Of a DNA stretch of 64,000 bases, positions 1 through 13,000 are shown in pieces (position 1 is the stretch's first letter; each line of letters begins with the position of its first letter). The DNA is from Paragordius varius (taxonomy: Eukaryota > Nematomorpha). Below the pieces are notes generated by a model. That model saw only the letters and a list, made by a program, of their open reading frames with translations. It did not search any database and was not told the origin of the DNA. The translations under genes and the position numbers were made by a program. The stretch covers positions 10,912,001-10,976,000 of the forward strand of contig OZ176051.1 in NCBI GenBank assembly GCA_964247055.1. The letters are read 5' to 3'.

Positions 1-660
1 TTAACCAATCGATTTTATATTATAAAAACATTCCTATATTTTTCCAAAAAAATGGGGATTGTTAAAATAATGAACATAATAAATGGTAATTAATTTTTCT
101 AGTGATATCATGAAATTAAGAACTGGTTGAAAATCTATGACATATGGATGATATTTAAAAGCTTGTACGATTCGGTTTTGGACTTACAATGAGAAAATTA
201 TTATTCTTTTTCAGATGCTCCATATCAGAAAATGGCAATTTGAACGCTTTTTAAATAAAAATACGGTGAAAGTAGATTGCTTCTTCTAAATATCTCACTA
301 AAATCGATTATAAGCTATACATAAAATGTAAAACAATATTAATTTATAGATGTGTCTGAAAGTCTCATGCGTGTTTTCTCAAAAAAGTAAAAATGCCGAG
401 ATTGCGCGATAAGAATTTTAAACATAAGCTAAATTATTACATCCTGAATTCTAAAAAATGGATGATTTGCTATATCGAACGATTTGTCGAATCAATTTTT
501 ATGGTATTTCGAAGCATTTCCAATTTCAATGGTGCTGAACATTTCAGCACCTATGTTTTTTAAACTAATGTGTTTGATTTTTAAATAGTTTTTATGTAAA
601 AAACAAAAAAGTAAAAGCTTATATATATCGAAAGATTATTATTGAAAATCAAGGTTTAGC
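1..660. repeat. AT-rich flank with a decayed hAT-like remnant
   Basis: No gene is visible. About 350-440 reads as a diverged copy of the interior of the hAT miniature elements at 22,005-22,100 and 47,585-47,680: a 'gatgtg..ctgaaagtc' segment, then 'ttctcaaa', then an 'aaaattccgacattgtgc'-like segment. Similarity was judged by eye. Confidence 0.35.
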
Positions 661-665
661 ATCAC

Positions 666-667
<2 letters not shown>

Positions 668-700
<33 letters not shown>
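668..700. repeat. (TA)n microsatellite
   Basis: An uninterrupted TA run directly abuts the left end of the first 21-bp-array element, consistent with insertion into a TA target. Confidence 0.9.
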
Positions 701-702
<2 letters not shown>

Positions 703-2005
703 TTTCCCAGTCAAAATAAATGTTTTCCCAGTCAATCGAAACATTTTCCCAATCAATCGAAACGTTTTCCCAGTCATCGAAACATTTTCCCAGTCAATCG
801 AAACATTTTCCCAGTCAATCGAAACATTTTCCCAGTCAATAAAAACATTTTCCCAATCAATAAAAACGTTTTCCCAAACAAAAACGGTTTTTTTTTATGA
901 TAAATATCAAAACAAGAGTTTAAAAAAAACTTTTAACCATTATCAGCGTAATATTAGGATATTATTTTTCATAAAAACACAATTATTGAATGACAATTTT
1001 TCCAAGTATATTCCCGTACACAATTAATGACTTATTTTTTAAAAGTCATATATTTGGAATTTGAGATGTTTTTAAGATAATATTTTTTATTTTATCGATG
1101 GTTTGCATTAATCTTTGCGGATCGCTTCACAACAGTTTTTAAATATCTCAAGTTTGATAAAAATACTGTCGGAAAAAATATCTAAACGAAATGATTTTAT
1201 GATAAAAATGTTTTTGATTTAAAAATATTTAATAAAAAGGATATTCACTAAAACAAGGGTGACCAACTAAATGCCTTTGCGGGCCGCAATTTTAACTCAA
1301 AAAGCACACCGTTCCGCATTCGAATATATACGGGCATTCACATAATTTTTCGATTAATAAGACTGTAAAATATAAACACAATATAACAAATTTTTTTAAT
1401 TCGTTACCAATTTAATAGACTCATAAATATACGTAAGAAATATGAATATTACTGAGATTTTGTGGGCATATTTTTGCATATGGATTTCCAAATTTTTCAC
1501 GGCCGCACAGATACTCGGAAGACCGCCTTAGCCGCTTGATGAAGCAAATAATAAATATTATAAAATTAGAATTATTTGTTTAAGATCCAATGTGAAGTGT
1601 TAAATAAACCTGCAAATATGAATGCGAACCATCGATAAAATAAAAAATATTATCTTAAAAACATCTCAAATTCCAAATATATAACTTTTAAAGAATAAGT
1701 CATTAATGATTGTGCACTGGATAATTGGAAAAATTGTCATTCATTAATTGTGTTTTTAATCAAAAATAACCATATATTACGCAGATAATGGTTAAAAGTT
1801 GTTTTTAAACTCTTGTTTTGATATTTATCATCAAAAAACCGTTTTAATTTAGGAAAACGTTTTTATTGATTGGGAAAATGTTTTTATTGACTGGGAAAAT
1901 GTTTCGATTGACTGGGAAAACGTTTCGATTGACTGGGAAAACGTTTCGTTTGGCTGGGAAAATGTTTCGATTGACTGGGAAAATGTTTTTTAAACTGGGA
2001 AATGG
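701..2005. mobile_element. Non-autonomous element with 21-bp-array termini, copy C1
   Basis: Both ends begin with (C)CATTTCCCAGT and continue as a tandem array of a 21-bp unit (core TTTTCCCAGTCAATCGAAAC), inverted at the right end (about 1853-2000). Inside the arrays, about 890-1110 and 1620-1850 are inverted copies of each other, so the whole element can fold back. The centre (about 1250-1545) holds a 'gggtgaccaac ... gcgggccgca' block typical of a hAT-derived miniature element. No transposase is present. It is probably mobilised in trans by the transposase of the neighbouring copy at 2032-4188. Confidence 0.75.
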
Positions 2006-2031
2006 TGTATATGATACAAATATTATATATA

Positions 2032-4188
2032 CCATTTCCCAGTCAAAATAAACGTTTTCCCAGTCAATCGAAACGTTTTCCCAGTCAATCGAAACATTTT
2101 CACAGTCAATCGAAACATTTTCCCAGTCAATAAAAACGGTTTTATTTTGATAATAAATATTAAAACAAGATACAAAAATAACTTTTAACCATTATCAGCG
2201 TAATATTAGGATATTATTTTGCATAAAAAAACAATTATTGAACAATTTTTCCCATTACTACACAATCTTTAACTTATTCTTTGAAAGCTATATTTTATTA
2301 ACTGGAGGAGTATTTGATGGTTTTTGAGATATATTTAGAAAATTAATAATTTATTTATTTTATCAATGGTTCGCATTAATATTCGGAGCTAACCTGAATA
2401 TCTATAGTTTCGGATTGAATCATAAAATTTAAATATTTTCAACTCTTTATATATCAAAAAGGAAACCTTTCAACTTTGTCCTTGGTCAAAATACTGTTTT
2501 AAAAAATAATTTTACGATGAAAAAGTTGATTTTTAATGAAAAAATATATTGGATAAAATACAAATACATAATATTATGGTACGCAAGTTTATGTTAATTT
2601 GAGATGTTTAAGGATGACATTTTAATGTTTGGCTAATCTGAAATGCTTATGGTATATATCCTTGTTACTTATATACAATTTTGCAGCGATTAAATTTTAG
2701 ATAACGAGTTGTTAACCTTTTCTGATCTGGTGTGCAATATTGTAATTAAAAAATATTATACCATTATTTTCTCGTCTGCTTTTTATTTATTGGATACTTA
2801 CGTTGAGATATCAATAATTTTTTATTTTGCTTACATCAAATTATCTATATAAGGTTAATTTTATTTAATAAAATTTAGTAATGTAACAGGAATCAAGAAA
2901 AAATTAGTTATATCTCAACAAGATAGGAAGCGATTAGTAAAACGATTTTTTTTATGTAGAATGGACTGTGAATGTATCAAAGGATTTAAATATAAACTAT
3001 AATACTGCTCGTCAAATTATGTATAAATATAAAAAAAACAATAGTTCAGAAATTCTAACTCGTGGAGGCACTAAAAACAATATTTACGGAAGATATTATG
3101 CATTTCATAGATAATATACTAACTTATCAGCCGTCATTAACAATTCAGTTAAAAAAAATTTTGTAAGATGAAAAAAAATTATCTAAATCCTCTATAGACC
3201 GAGTAATCAAATCTTTAAAAATAACTTTGAAGTTAGCCCATCATCTTAATGATGTCAATGATCCTCAAATAATAGATTTAAGAAAAAAATACGCAATATG
3301 GTTTTCACAATCTTTTTCTGATGACTTAACAAATATTACTTATTTGGATGAATGCGGTTATAATTACCATATTATAAGAAGCCAAGGTCAATCCAAAAGT
3401 GGCACGAGAGCCAATATTGTGGTGCCTAGCGTAAAAGGCAGCAACATCACTTTTATTGGAGCTATGTCATTAAGAGGTATGGTTTACTACGAAATGGAAA
3501 GCCAAAGAACAGTCAATTCCCAACGCTTTACAAGTTTTTTTGATGTCTGTGAATATTTAAACGGGACGATATTCAATATCATTTTATTATAGACAATGCA
3601 CGCATTCATAAAAAAATGAATTAAAAAAGGTAGAGCCGATTTATACAGATACAAAATTGATTATTTGTCCCCGTACTGTTATATGTTGAACCCAATCGAA
3701 ATGACATTTTTCAAAAATGAAAAAAAATTTTGTCCGACAAAATATTATATTAAATAATATTAATACGAATGTGGAATTAGTGAATTTGATAAAATTGACA
3801 GCGGGCTCTATAACGTCGGAGGATAGTAGAAATTACTTTGAAAAGATAATGACAGATATGGTAAAGGCGCCAGCCGGTTTACCGTATATGTGATCTTTTT
3901 ATAACATACAATAAATGATAATCATTTTTTAATATATTATCTCAATTTGTCTCTCTAATAAAATCAAACAATGATTGATTTATTTAGGTATATTTGTACA
4001 GTAATAAAAGTCATTAAAGATTGTTTAGTGGTATATATGCGAAATATTGCGATTCAATAATTGTGTTTTTATGCGAAATAATATCTTAATATTACGCTGA
4101 TAATGGTTAAAAGTTATTTTTGTATCTTTTTTTATATTTATTATCAAAAATAAAACCGTTTTTATTGAGTGGGAAAACGTTTCGCTTG
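2032..4188. mobile_element. Tc1/IS630-type element with 21-bp-array termini, copy C2
   Basis: The left end is TA|CCATTTCCCAGTC, followed by four 21-bp units. The right arm (about 3995-4180) is an inverted copy of the left subterminal sequence (about 2140-2290) and ends in one or two remaining units. The right terminus is fused to the left end of the next copy at 4189, so the outermost right bases and target duplication are lost. This is the only copy with transposase sequence, so it is the likely autonomous progenitor type of this family. Confidence 0.7.
2880..3891 (+). pseudogene. Broken Tc1/IS630-like DDE transposase
   Basis: The coding remains sit between the inverted arms of C2. Helix-turn-helix-like N-terminal coding is recognisable from about 2890 but broken by stops near 3095 and 3165. 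The longest open piece (3227-3592) carries the first catalytic Asp in 'YLDECGYN', then a 'RSQGQSKSGTRANIVVPS' segment typical of IS630/Tc1-like enzymes. After a one-base shift, 'IIDNARIHK' (Asp at 3592) supplies the second Asp and 'NPIE' (Glu at 3698) the acidic third residue, about 35 codons later. The triad is still readable, but the frame is interrupted at least three times. It is inactive as written. Some losses could be assembly errors, but several would be needed. Confidence 0.75.
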
Positions 4189-5412
4189 CATTTCCCAGTC
4201 TAAAAAAAACGTATTCCCAGTCAATCGAAACGTTTTCCCAGTCAATAAAAACGGTTTTATTTTTGATGATATATATCAATACAAGAAAATAAAAACAACT
4301 TTTAACCATTTTCAGCGTAATATATGGAGATTATTTTTGATTAAAAACACATTTAATGAATGACAATTTTTCCAATTATCCAGTGCACAATCATTAATGA
4401 CTTATTCTTTAAAAGTTATATTTTTTATAATTTGAGATATTTTTAAAATAATATTTTTTATTTTATCGATGGTTTGCATTAATATTTTTGGAACGCCTCA
4501 CAACAGTTTTAAAATATGTCAATGTCAATAAAATATTGACGGAAAAAATTAAACGAAAAGATTTTTTGATAAAAATGTTTTTGATTTAAAAATATTTAAT
4601 AAAAAGGATATTTACTAAAACAAGGGTGTCCAATTAAATGCCTTTGCGAACCGCATTTTTAACTCAAAAAAGCACACCGTTCCGCACTCGAAATATATAC
4701 GGACTTTCATATAATTTTTCGATTAATAAGACTGTAAAATACAAACACAATATAACATTTTTTGAATTCGTTACCAATTTAATAGACTCATTCATAATAA
4801 TTGCGTAAGATATATATTACTAAGATTTTGTGGGGATATTTTTGCATATGGATTTCTAAATTTTTCGCTGGCCGCACAAAGATACTAGAAAGGCTGCCTT
4901 AGCCCCCCGATGAAGCAATAAATAATATAAAATTAGGGTAAATTTTTTGTTTAAGATCCAATATGAAGTGTCAAACGACCTTTCTAAAAATGGTATATTT
5001 TTATAAATTTTATTATTTCCTCCGTAACTATAGATTTTTTAAGTTAGCCGCAAATATGAATGCGAACCATTGATAAAATAAAAAATATTATCTTAAAAAC
5101 ATCTAAAATTCCAAAAAATATAACTTTTAAAGAATAAGTCATTAATGATTGTGCACTGGATAATTGGAAAAATTGTCATTCAATAATTGTGTTTTTAATC
5201 AAAAATAATCTCCATATATTACGCTGATAATAGTTAGAAGTTGTTTTTATATTGTTTTGATATTTATCATCAAAAATAAAACCGTTTTTGACTGGAAAAA
5301 CGTTTTTATTGATTGGGAAAATGTTTTTAAATGACTGGGAAAATGTTTCGATTGACTGGGAAAACGTTTCGATTGACTGGGAAAATGTTTCGATTGACTG
5401 AGAAAACGTTTC
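4189..5412. mobile_element. Non-autonomous 21-bp-array element, copy C3
   Basis: Starts with CATTTCCCAGTC and two array units. The arms (about 4260-4480 and 5060-5290) are inverted copies, and the right array (5280-5412) has about five units in opposite orientation. The interior matches C1, including the 'gcgaaccgca' hAT-like block at about 4615-4925. The terminal CCATTT at the right is missing; the array runs straight into a piggyBac-like fragment at about 5413. Confidence 0.7.
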
Positions 5413-5638
5413 GAAATTAAATGAAGATTATATTTTGCTAAAATTTTGTAAAATAAAGGCGTCCAAGTAGTTTGACATGGAAATTTTTTTTAAAACAAAT
5501 TTTTTTTAATATTTTGGTATTTTTTATAATTATTGGGATAGAAGCATTAAATTAGGACCGCTGACTTCAGTAGTTTTTTCGAAATCCCAACTCAAATTTA
5601 GTCTGGGGTATTCAGATACCCCAATTAGAATCCAAGTG
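5413..5638. mobile_element. piggyBac-like miniature element, 3' half
   Basis: Matches the 3' half of the intact copy at 26,663-27,225, including 'ATATTTTGC' near its start and the hairpin TGGGGTATTCAGATACCCCA. It ends in CCAAGTG followed by TTAT, a one-base variant of TTAA. The 5' half is missing where it meets copy C3. Confidence 0.65.
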
Positions 5639-5738
5639 TTATTTAAAATATTTATTGCGTAATCTTGACTTTTTGCGTTATTTCAAGCCTGTCCTTTCGG
5701 AATGGGTCAAATTTTAGCCTCCCGTCGCCCTTATTTAA

Positions 5739-6175
5739 CACTTGGATACAACATGTTCATTTCAGTCCTTCGATTCAACTTTTTGTGGTAGTTAGATACC
5801 CCAGGCCTGTTTAAAATTAAATACTTCATAAATATGGAAGGAATTAGAACAATGGCAAACATGTGTGCCTAAGCTGATTATATAAATAATGCAAACTATA
5901 CCACTCTTTCTGTTTATATTAAGTTAAATGTGATTTAATAAAAAGGTAACTTATAGCCTTAGAATCAAATAAACACGATATTTTGCAAAAATGTTGTAAA
6001 ATTAAAATGGCACCTAAGTAGTTTTATACGGATCTTTTTTTTTCAAAACTCTATTATCAAGAAGTTTCGGTCTTTTTATATAATATTTAATATGTTAAAA
6101 GCAAAAATTTAACTGACCGCTTCTTTCACTAATTTTTTAAAAATATAAATTTATACTCCAATTTGAATCGAAGCG
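5739..6175. mobile_element. piggyBac-like miniature element flanked by TTAA
   Basis: Begins CACTTGGATACAACA after TTAA (5735-5738) and ends GAATCGAAGCG before TTAA (6176-6179). Exact TTAA target duplication is the hallmark of the piggyBac superfamily. Internal order matches the copy at 26,663: a GATACCCCA box near the 5' end and an 'ATATTTTGCAAAAATGTTG' segment in the 3' half. It is 437 bp with no coding capacity. Confidence 0.7.
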
Positions 6176-7065
6176 TTAATTAAAATTTATATAAATATTG
6201 TTTGAGTTTATGTGGAAACTATGATAATTCAGTGATACTCACCGAAAAATTTTTAAGGACCGCAAAATTTATTTTTGTCTAACGTGTTTTTAATACAGTT
6301 AAAAATCTCATAGCTGTTTGACACATATGAAGATATTTGTCCTCAAAAGTACATCAAAAAATTTATTCATAATTTAGGCGCCTTAAAAAAGTAATGTTAG
6401 GGTCGCTGTTTGAGTATAGCTGATTCATTTTATTAATATTTATGGAAGCATTAAGCTTTGGCTAAATTCTTTTATTTAGCATCATGTGCGCCAATTTTAC
6501 TTTTATCAGATAACCAGTAAAAAATGGCACCCTTATATTACTGGTTAAGCTGAAACCAAAAGCACCATACAATACTGACACATTTTACCATCAGAATATA
6601 TATCTTTCAATTTTTTAGCTCGAGATTTAGAACACTGTATTAGGTATGGCGACTCGGTATCAGTAATTTCTATATCCAAAAAATGAAATAAAAATAATGC
6701 CTTACTTTATATAATTGGTTTTAATAAAAAATTTTTTGGGTCAAACATCTACTTCACACTAATTTATTGCATAATTTGCTTTATTACAATGATTTAAGAT
6801 AGAACCATAAAAATAATGTTAATAAACTAATGCCAAACTAAGAAAATCCTCATATATTTGCATCAGAATTTTATGGATATAATTTTGTTTACATAGTGTG
6901 CTTATTATTTGCTTATATCAAGATGAGGCTTATTTTTATGGAATTATATACTAATATTAAATAATAATAGACTGGTATAAATATTGTTACCTATAATAAT
7001 ACTAAAGAAGTAAAAATATATTTATCAGCTGTGCTACATAATATGTAAATTCTCAACTGTTTCAC
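6176..7065. other. Upstream region of the PLOD gene
   Basis: AT-rich and without a recognisable gene. A few short segments ('gcattaagctttggc' near 6445) resemble the hAT miniature family. The promoter of the PLOD gene should lie in the last few hundred bases, but no convincing core element could be singled out. Confidence 0.4.
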
Positions 7066-10000
7066 ATGATATCTAGAGCTTCTAGTCTTATTCTAATATT
7101 AATCTTAATTCTAAATTTATATTTGGCCCAAAAAGGTATCAAACATATTGGTTTTTATACTTATAATTGTAGACTTATACTTTTTGAATTCATATTTATT
7201 TTATGATATAAAAAAATTATTTGGCTTCCAACAACCAAATTTATTTACAAAATTATAAGAGAGCTTTAATTTTATTAATTTAACTATCTTTCAAATTAAA
7301 TAAAATTTTTTATCCTTATATTCTATAATTACAGGCCATAGTTTATTTGCATTTTTAATGAAAACATTGATCTTTAACATCTGTTCTTTTTGATAACTGA
7401 AACGTGCAATTAATTATTAAGTTTTAGATTTTTGTACTTTTAAGTGTATATATGCTGCTATCTATTACTATAAATCACAATAATTACCTCTAACAGCTTT
7501 ATCAATATTTATTAATTTACAGATAAAATTGAACAAAAATTAAAAAATGAACCAAAATCAGAGGTTTACAAACTGTTAGTATTTACAGTTGGGACTGAAC
7601 GGACTGATGGTTATCTGCGATACTTGAGGTCTACCCAAGTATTTTCTGGATTATACCCGATAGTAAGTGAAAATTTATTTAAAATATATTTTTTACATTA
7701 ATCAAACATTGATCAGTCCGTAGAGTCTTAAAGTTTGGCCCACTTCGTTAAGTTTATGTTTTTTTTATTGATTTTCATATAGATGTTTCAGTATACGTGA
7801 GAGATTATTTATGTTCTACATTTGACTTTTGTAAAACAAACACAATAAGATTGATTTCCTTGCTTTCATTGAAAATTGAATCTGTTTCTTCCTTATTTTT
7901 TTATATTTTTCGTTTGTTGTATGCAATCGGTTCAATTTCTCCCAATTATAACTCTATTTTTGTAGTTTTTGTATTTTATTATTATTATTATTATTATTAT
8001 TGTATATTTGAATATAATTTTCATTATGTACCTGTCATATAATTTTTACCTTGATATTTTCGATATAAAAAAATGAGTTTTTTCGCAAAACTTTTTCTCA
8101 AAATTTTGTCGTTAAACTCTTATTTTTTTCTTTTATGACGATAATAAAACTATAATTCAACGTAAAAGATATATTTATAAGTGTTATATGGCTTTTATTG
8201 CCATAAAAAATATATATTGTCCTAATTTTTATTGAGACAAATGAACCGTTTGTCCGATTGTACTTTTTTATCTAAAGAATAATGTCAACACAAAAGAGAT
8301 ATAGATTTATTAACACACGCATATAACAATAATGTATCGTATTAGATATGTAAAATCATTTATTAATTAATTAAATTTACATAAACAAAAATCTTGTCCT
8401 TAAACTTTATATATATATATATATATGCTTGATAAGGATGATATATTTTTACCTTGCCAATTAATTACCGCATGAATGATTCAAAATACATGTACTACGA
8501 TTTGGATTTGTACAAAAAATTAACTTCCCAAACTTAAGAAAGGTAAAAGTTTATATTGCAAGTAGTAAAATCGGTGTTCCATTACCTTTTGGGGTATTTC
8601 TCAATTTCAGAGCGATTAGAAATATGTTTTTCAAAAGGATTTTAGATACTAGGCCGAATTTAAAAATATAATTTCTATAGTCTTTTACGGGCGGTATATA
8701 ATTTTTTTTTGAAAAAATGTAAAATTGTAAGAAACTCACCCCAAACCTTTTTACCGCCATTATAAATTTTTTGAATCGGTAATGCATCAAGCAAATAGAT
8801 GTATATAATGGTTAGAAATCGTAATTGATCAACTTTAAATAACATGCAGGCTACATTTTGTCAGTAAAACTTGATATAATTTTATTTTCAGTTGTTCGTT
8901 TTATTTGTGTTTTGGAGCTGTCCGAATTTGGGACGCTAGAAGTCATAAAACTGTTAAAAATAGCTTTTATAACTAACACATGAGAATTTGAAAATTAATT
9001 TACCTTAAATACTTTTCAAATTGTAGTTTATTTGTAAAATTGAACTTTAGGATGCAAAACCCAAAAGGTATATTAGGACAAAAAAGTGAAAAGGTAATGC
9101 AGTGTTAATTGATTTTAAAATTTTGAATAGCACAGATACCTAAAATTTTTTTGTGCGGCCTGCAAAAAATTGATAGAATACCAAATAATATTGAAATTAT
9201 AAAATTTGTAAAATTACTTAAAATAATTAACCAAAATTATAGTGATTTCCCTAAAATTCTATCTCTTGAATCTGATAAACACCATTGATTGTTTTAACAG
9301 GGTTTTAATACCCTTAGTTATTTTATTTCGGTTAGGTATAATGTATTATCAGTAAGATATTGGCTATTTTTGCCAACGAAATAACATAAATAATTATTGA
9401 TATTATTAGTGCATATACGGATCCGTAAATTTATTAAAAGTTTATATATTGGTACCTATGTGTTTATATTTATTAAAAAATGCGGCCGCCAAATTTTATT
9501 ACCTGTAACCCTATTTTGTTAATCCCTGGTTAATGAAGAAAATTTGATTGAGAATAAGGTTTATTTTCTTGCTTAAATGCCATTATAAACAACTTAAGCC
9601 ATAAAAAACGAAAAAAATAAAACCGGATTTTCTTTCATAAACGGTTTTCAAAAAGTGTTTTTTCAATTTTTTATACGAGGCAAACCTTATTTTTTAATTT
9701 TTTTTATTTTCAAGTTTTTTAACAATCTATAATAACATAAAAAATTGTAAATTTGATACTTTTGAAATCGATATCTGGTTATTTAATTGTAATAACGCAT
9801 TCTGTGTCCCATTTTTTCATAACGCATTTATGTACATTTCTAGCCAATTTTTATCATAAAAATTTTTGTTGTTTAATAAGGAAAGTCTACTTATCTTTTG
9901 GGCCGTATATTGATTGCCTTATAAAATATTAACTAAATTAATGGTTCATTTGGTTAAATATTTTTGTTTTTATTGTTACAATTTTTGTGGTTAATGGCAT

Positions 10001-13000
10001 AACTTTTACCTTTTCGCACTATTGTGATATATTGAGCAAATTTTTTATTTGTTTTACCCGTGTCTCGTATATTAGTTTTTATAAATATTATATATTAATA
10101 TTCTTTTGTCAAAACTACGTTATTTAAACAAATTCATCTATGATATCATAGATTTATATATAAACGCCCATATTTCTTATCTCTATAATACATATATACA
10201 AATTTATGCAATATAGTTTATGTATACTAATCTATTTATTATCTTACTTTGACGTTAAATACTCGATAACTTAGTAATAATTAAATAAAAAAATTTAAAT
10301 CTTAACTATTTTAAACAGGGCCGTCCGGCAAAGACAAACTGTGGTTTCCGTTTAAGTGTTTTTGGTCATTTGGATCTGACTTCGGTTTCTTTTTTAATCG
10401 TAGATATCCCAATTTCTTTCAAAGAATTAATCTTTATAATTTAAATAAAATGAAAACATGTTATAATATTTTTTGGATCAGTTTTTTAATTTTGTAAAAG
10501 CTTTTGGTTTCAGTTCCAATCCTTTCTAAATATACCGAGTACCCGAACTTATATTGACCCCAATTGGAAAATAGTATCCGATTCATGTATGAGATACATT
10601 AGGATTATTATTTATTAAATTTCAATTATATTTACTTATCATATAATATAATAGATCTAATATTATTTATGTATTAAATAATAGGAATATAACTATATTT
10701 TTAAAATTTCTCATTATGCGCCTGATTTAGATCATTTATAGCCCAAGAACAAAAAGATTTATCAAAAGTCAGAAAAGTTTTTCACTATGAACATGAGTTA
10801 ATTACTTTATAAAAGCTGTTTATTTGAGCTCGTTACGCGGGGCAGTCCTGTGATATATATTTGCATTTGCTGATACTTTTCATTTTATTCTTGGTGGTCA
10901 CGCATTTATTTTTTCACATATTTACAAAGATTTTAACATAAATTATTTTGAATTTTTTAACAAAGTATTGCGAGTTAATTATCTCAAAATTAGGTAAGTT
11001 ATATTTAATGTTATGTAAGACTTTATGTCCTAAATAAAATTAAAAATACCTATTTTGAACATTTCCCATAATTTTAATTAGAAAAGAGCGCCAGCTGTTT
11101 GGCGCATTTTGTTTTTTACATTCATATCTAATATTTCAGACATTAAAATACTATTTTACTCACAAAATAATTTCCTATAGCTAACTAAAATCACATCCTA
11201 ATTTTCAACCATGTATTTTTGATTTAAGATTAGCTTTTAAAATTTAAGTAGCTAACCAATATTTAAATGCCCAAGAACAAGTTGATAAAACGGATGTTTA
11301 TTAAATCTTCCAAAAATTCGTTTCGGTTTAATTTTTGGCCGTAAACCATCATTTATGATAATATGTTTAATTTCACCATTATAAATTTTGTAGTAACATT
11401 TTGGGATACATATAAGGTATTTTGTTTTTTTTAATTTTAATTAACAAATATAAGCTACTTAAATTTCATCGTAAAACGATATCAAATTTATTTTTTATTT
11501 GGTTGACACTTATGTATATGACACAGTTTTCTTATCTAATTTTTTTATAAATTATGGTTTAAAATCGGCATTTTTATTCATCAAAGAAATGTCAACATTT
11601 GTGTAAAATACATAAGTATTTATAAAAAAAGAATGTTTTATTAAAAAGTGTCATTATAAAAAATATCACTCTTGACATACTTAACTTATAGTCTAAAAAT
11701 CAAAGTTTAAACCCAAAATCAATGAATGAATTCTTTAAAAAATATTTAATTAAATCCATATCTATGATTGCAAATATAAACGGCATTTTAAGTTTTATCA
11801 CGTCATAAATTGCTTATGTGCTAGGTAAATTTATAAAATGTTTTTGTTTACTTATTTCATAGACTCTGGGTATGAATGAAGAATGGATCGGAGGAGATGT
11901 ACAACATTTTCCAGGAGGTGGTCAAAAAATAAATCTGTTAAGGAGAGCGCTCATGCCATCAGAATTAATGCGTCACCATCTACGAATGATACAAGAACAA
12001 AATTTACCTGTTAAACAGCATTCATCTATATCTCCCACTCATACAACGTCTTCCATAATAAACTCACCTTTGTCATCTGAACATGAATCGTCTGCTTTAC
12101 TTTTGGCAACCTCCAAACAACAATTAGCAGACGATTCACCATCATATCAGGTGACATGGTATGATCCAAAAACATCCAAACTCCCATCCCAAAATATTAA
12201 CAATCCATTTCATAAAAGCAAATTTTTCACGTTATCAAAGGATACAGAAAGTAATGAAGACATCGAAGATGATGAAATATTTGACGCCCAAAACAAAAAT
12301 CAAGAGTGGCATGATGTAATGCGAAACGTTATTGTCCTTTTTACAGATAGGTATTTCTATTTAACTATATTTTTGCATGAAATATTTTGGATTTTAATTT
12401 TACAAGACGTTATTAATTTTAATTTCTTTTGCTGCGCATTTTTGTGCAATAGTATATCTCTCTTTCCAAAATAAATGTAACTTAATCTGTTGCATGTTTT
12501 TGAAAGCAAAGCTTTATTCCGAATTTAAGAATGAATAATCTTGGTGACGATAGCTGGTTATCATAGTTTAACCTGTTCGCTTTATGCCGTTTTTGAAGAT
12601 CAATATTAACTTTAAATAAAAATATTTCGGGTTTTAATATTTGAACTGAGAATCTCTTTGTATATCTTCTTAACATTTTACAGTTACGATGTGATATTTA
12701 ACGGTGATGCACTTAAAATTGTTGAATCATTTCTCAATTCCAAAGCCGGCATCTTATTTTCTTCCGAAGTGTTTTGTTGGCCGGACAGTTCCCTTGTTGT
12801 ATGAATTACTTTATTTTTTTTATATATTTAAATTAACTTTACTCAACATTGTAGTACCAAATATTATTGAAGTAAGTCATATATGTTTTTATATTATGCG
12901 TTTATCATTTCATATAACTTTTGTTGAGTTTGTGTTAATTTTTTTAGGACTCTTACCCGAAAACAAAGTCAAAGAATAGATTTTTAAATTCAGGAGGTAA

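Noticed and set aside
1844-2051. Open frames of about 60 codons on both strands with a seven-residue repeat (LTGKMFR-like)
   Set aside because: They are a by-product of the 21-bp tandem array: 21 is three times seven, so the frame repeats without stops. They are not genes.
7976-8000. Tyr-rich peptide from a TTA/TAT repeat
   Set aside because: It is a trinucleotide microsatellite in a PLOD intron.
12704-12979. 91-codon plus-strand open frame inside the PLOD gene
   Set aside because: It overlaps PLOD exons in a different frame and reads through introns.
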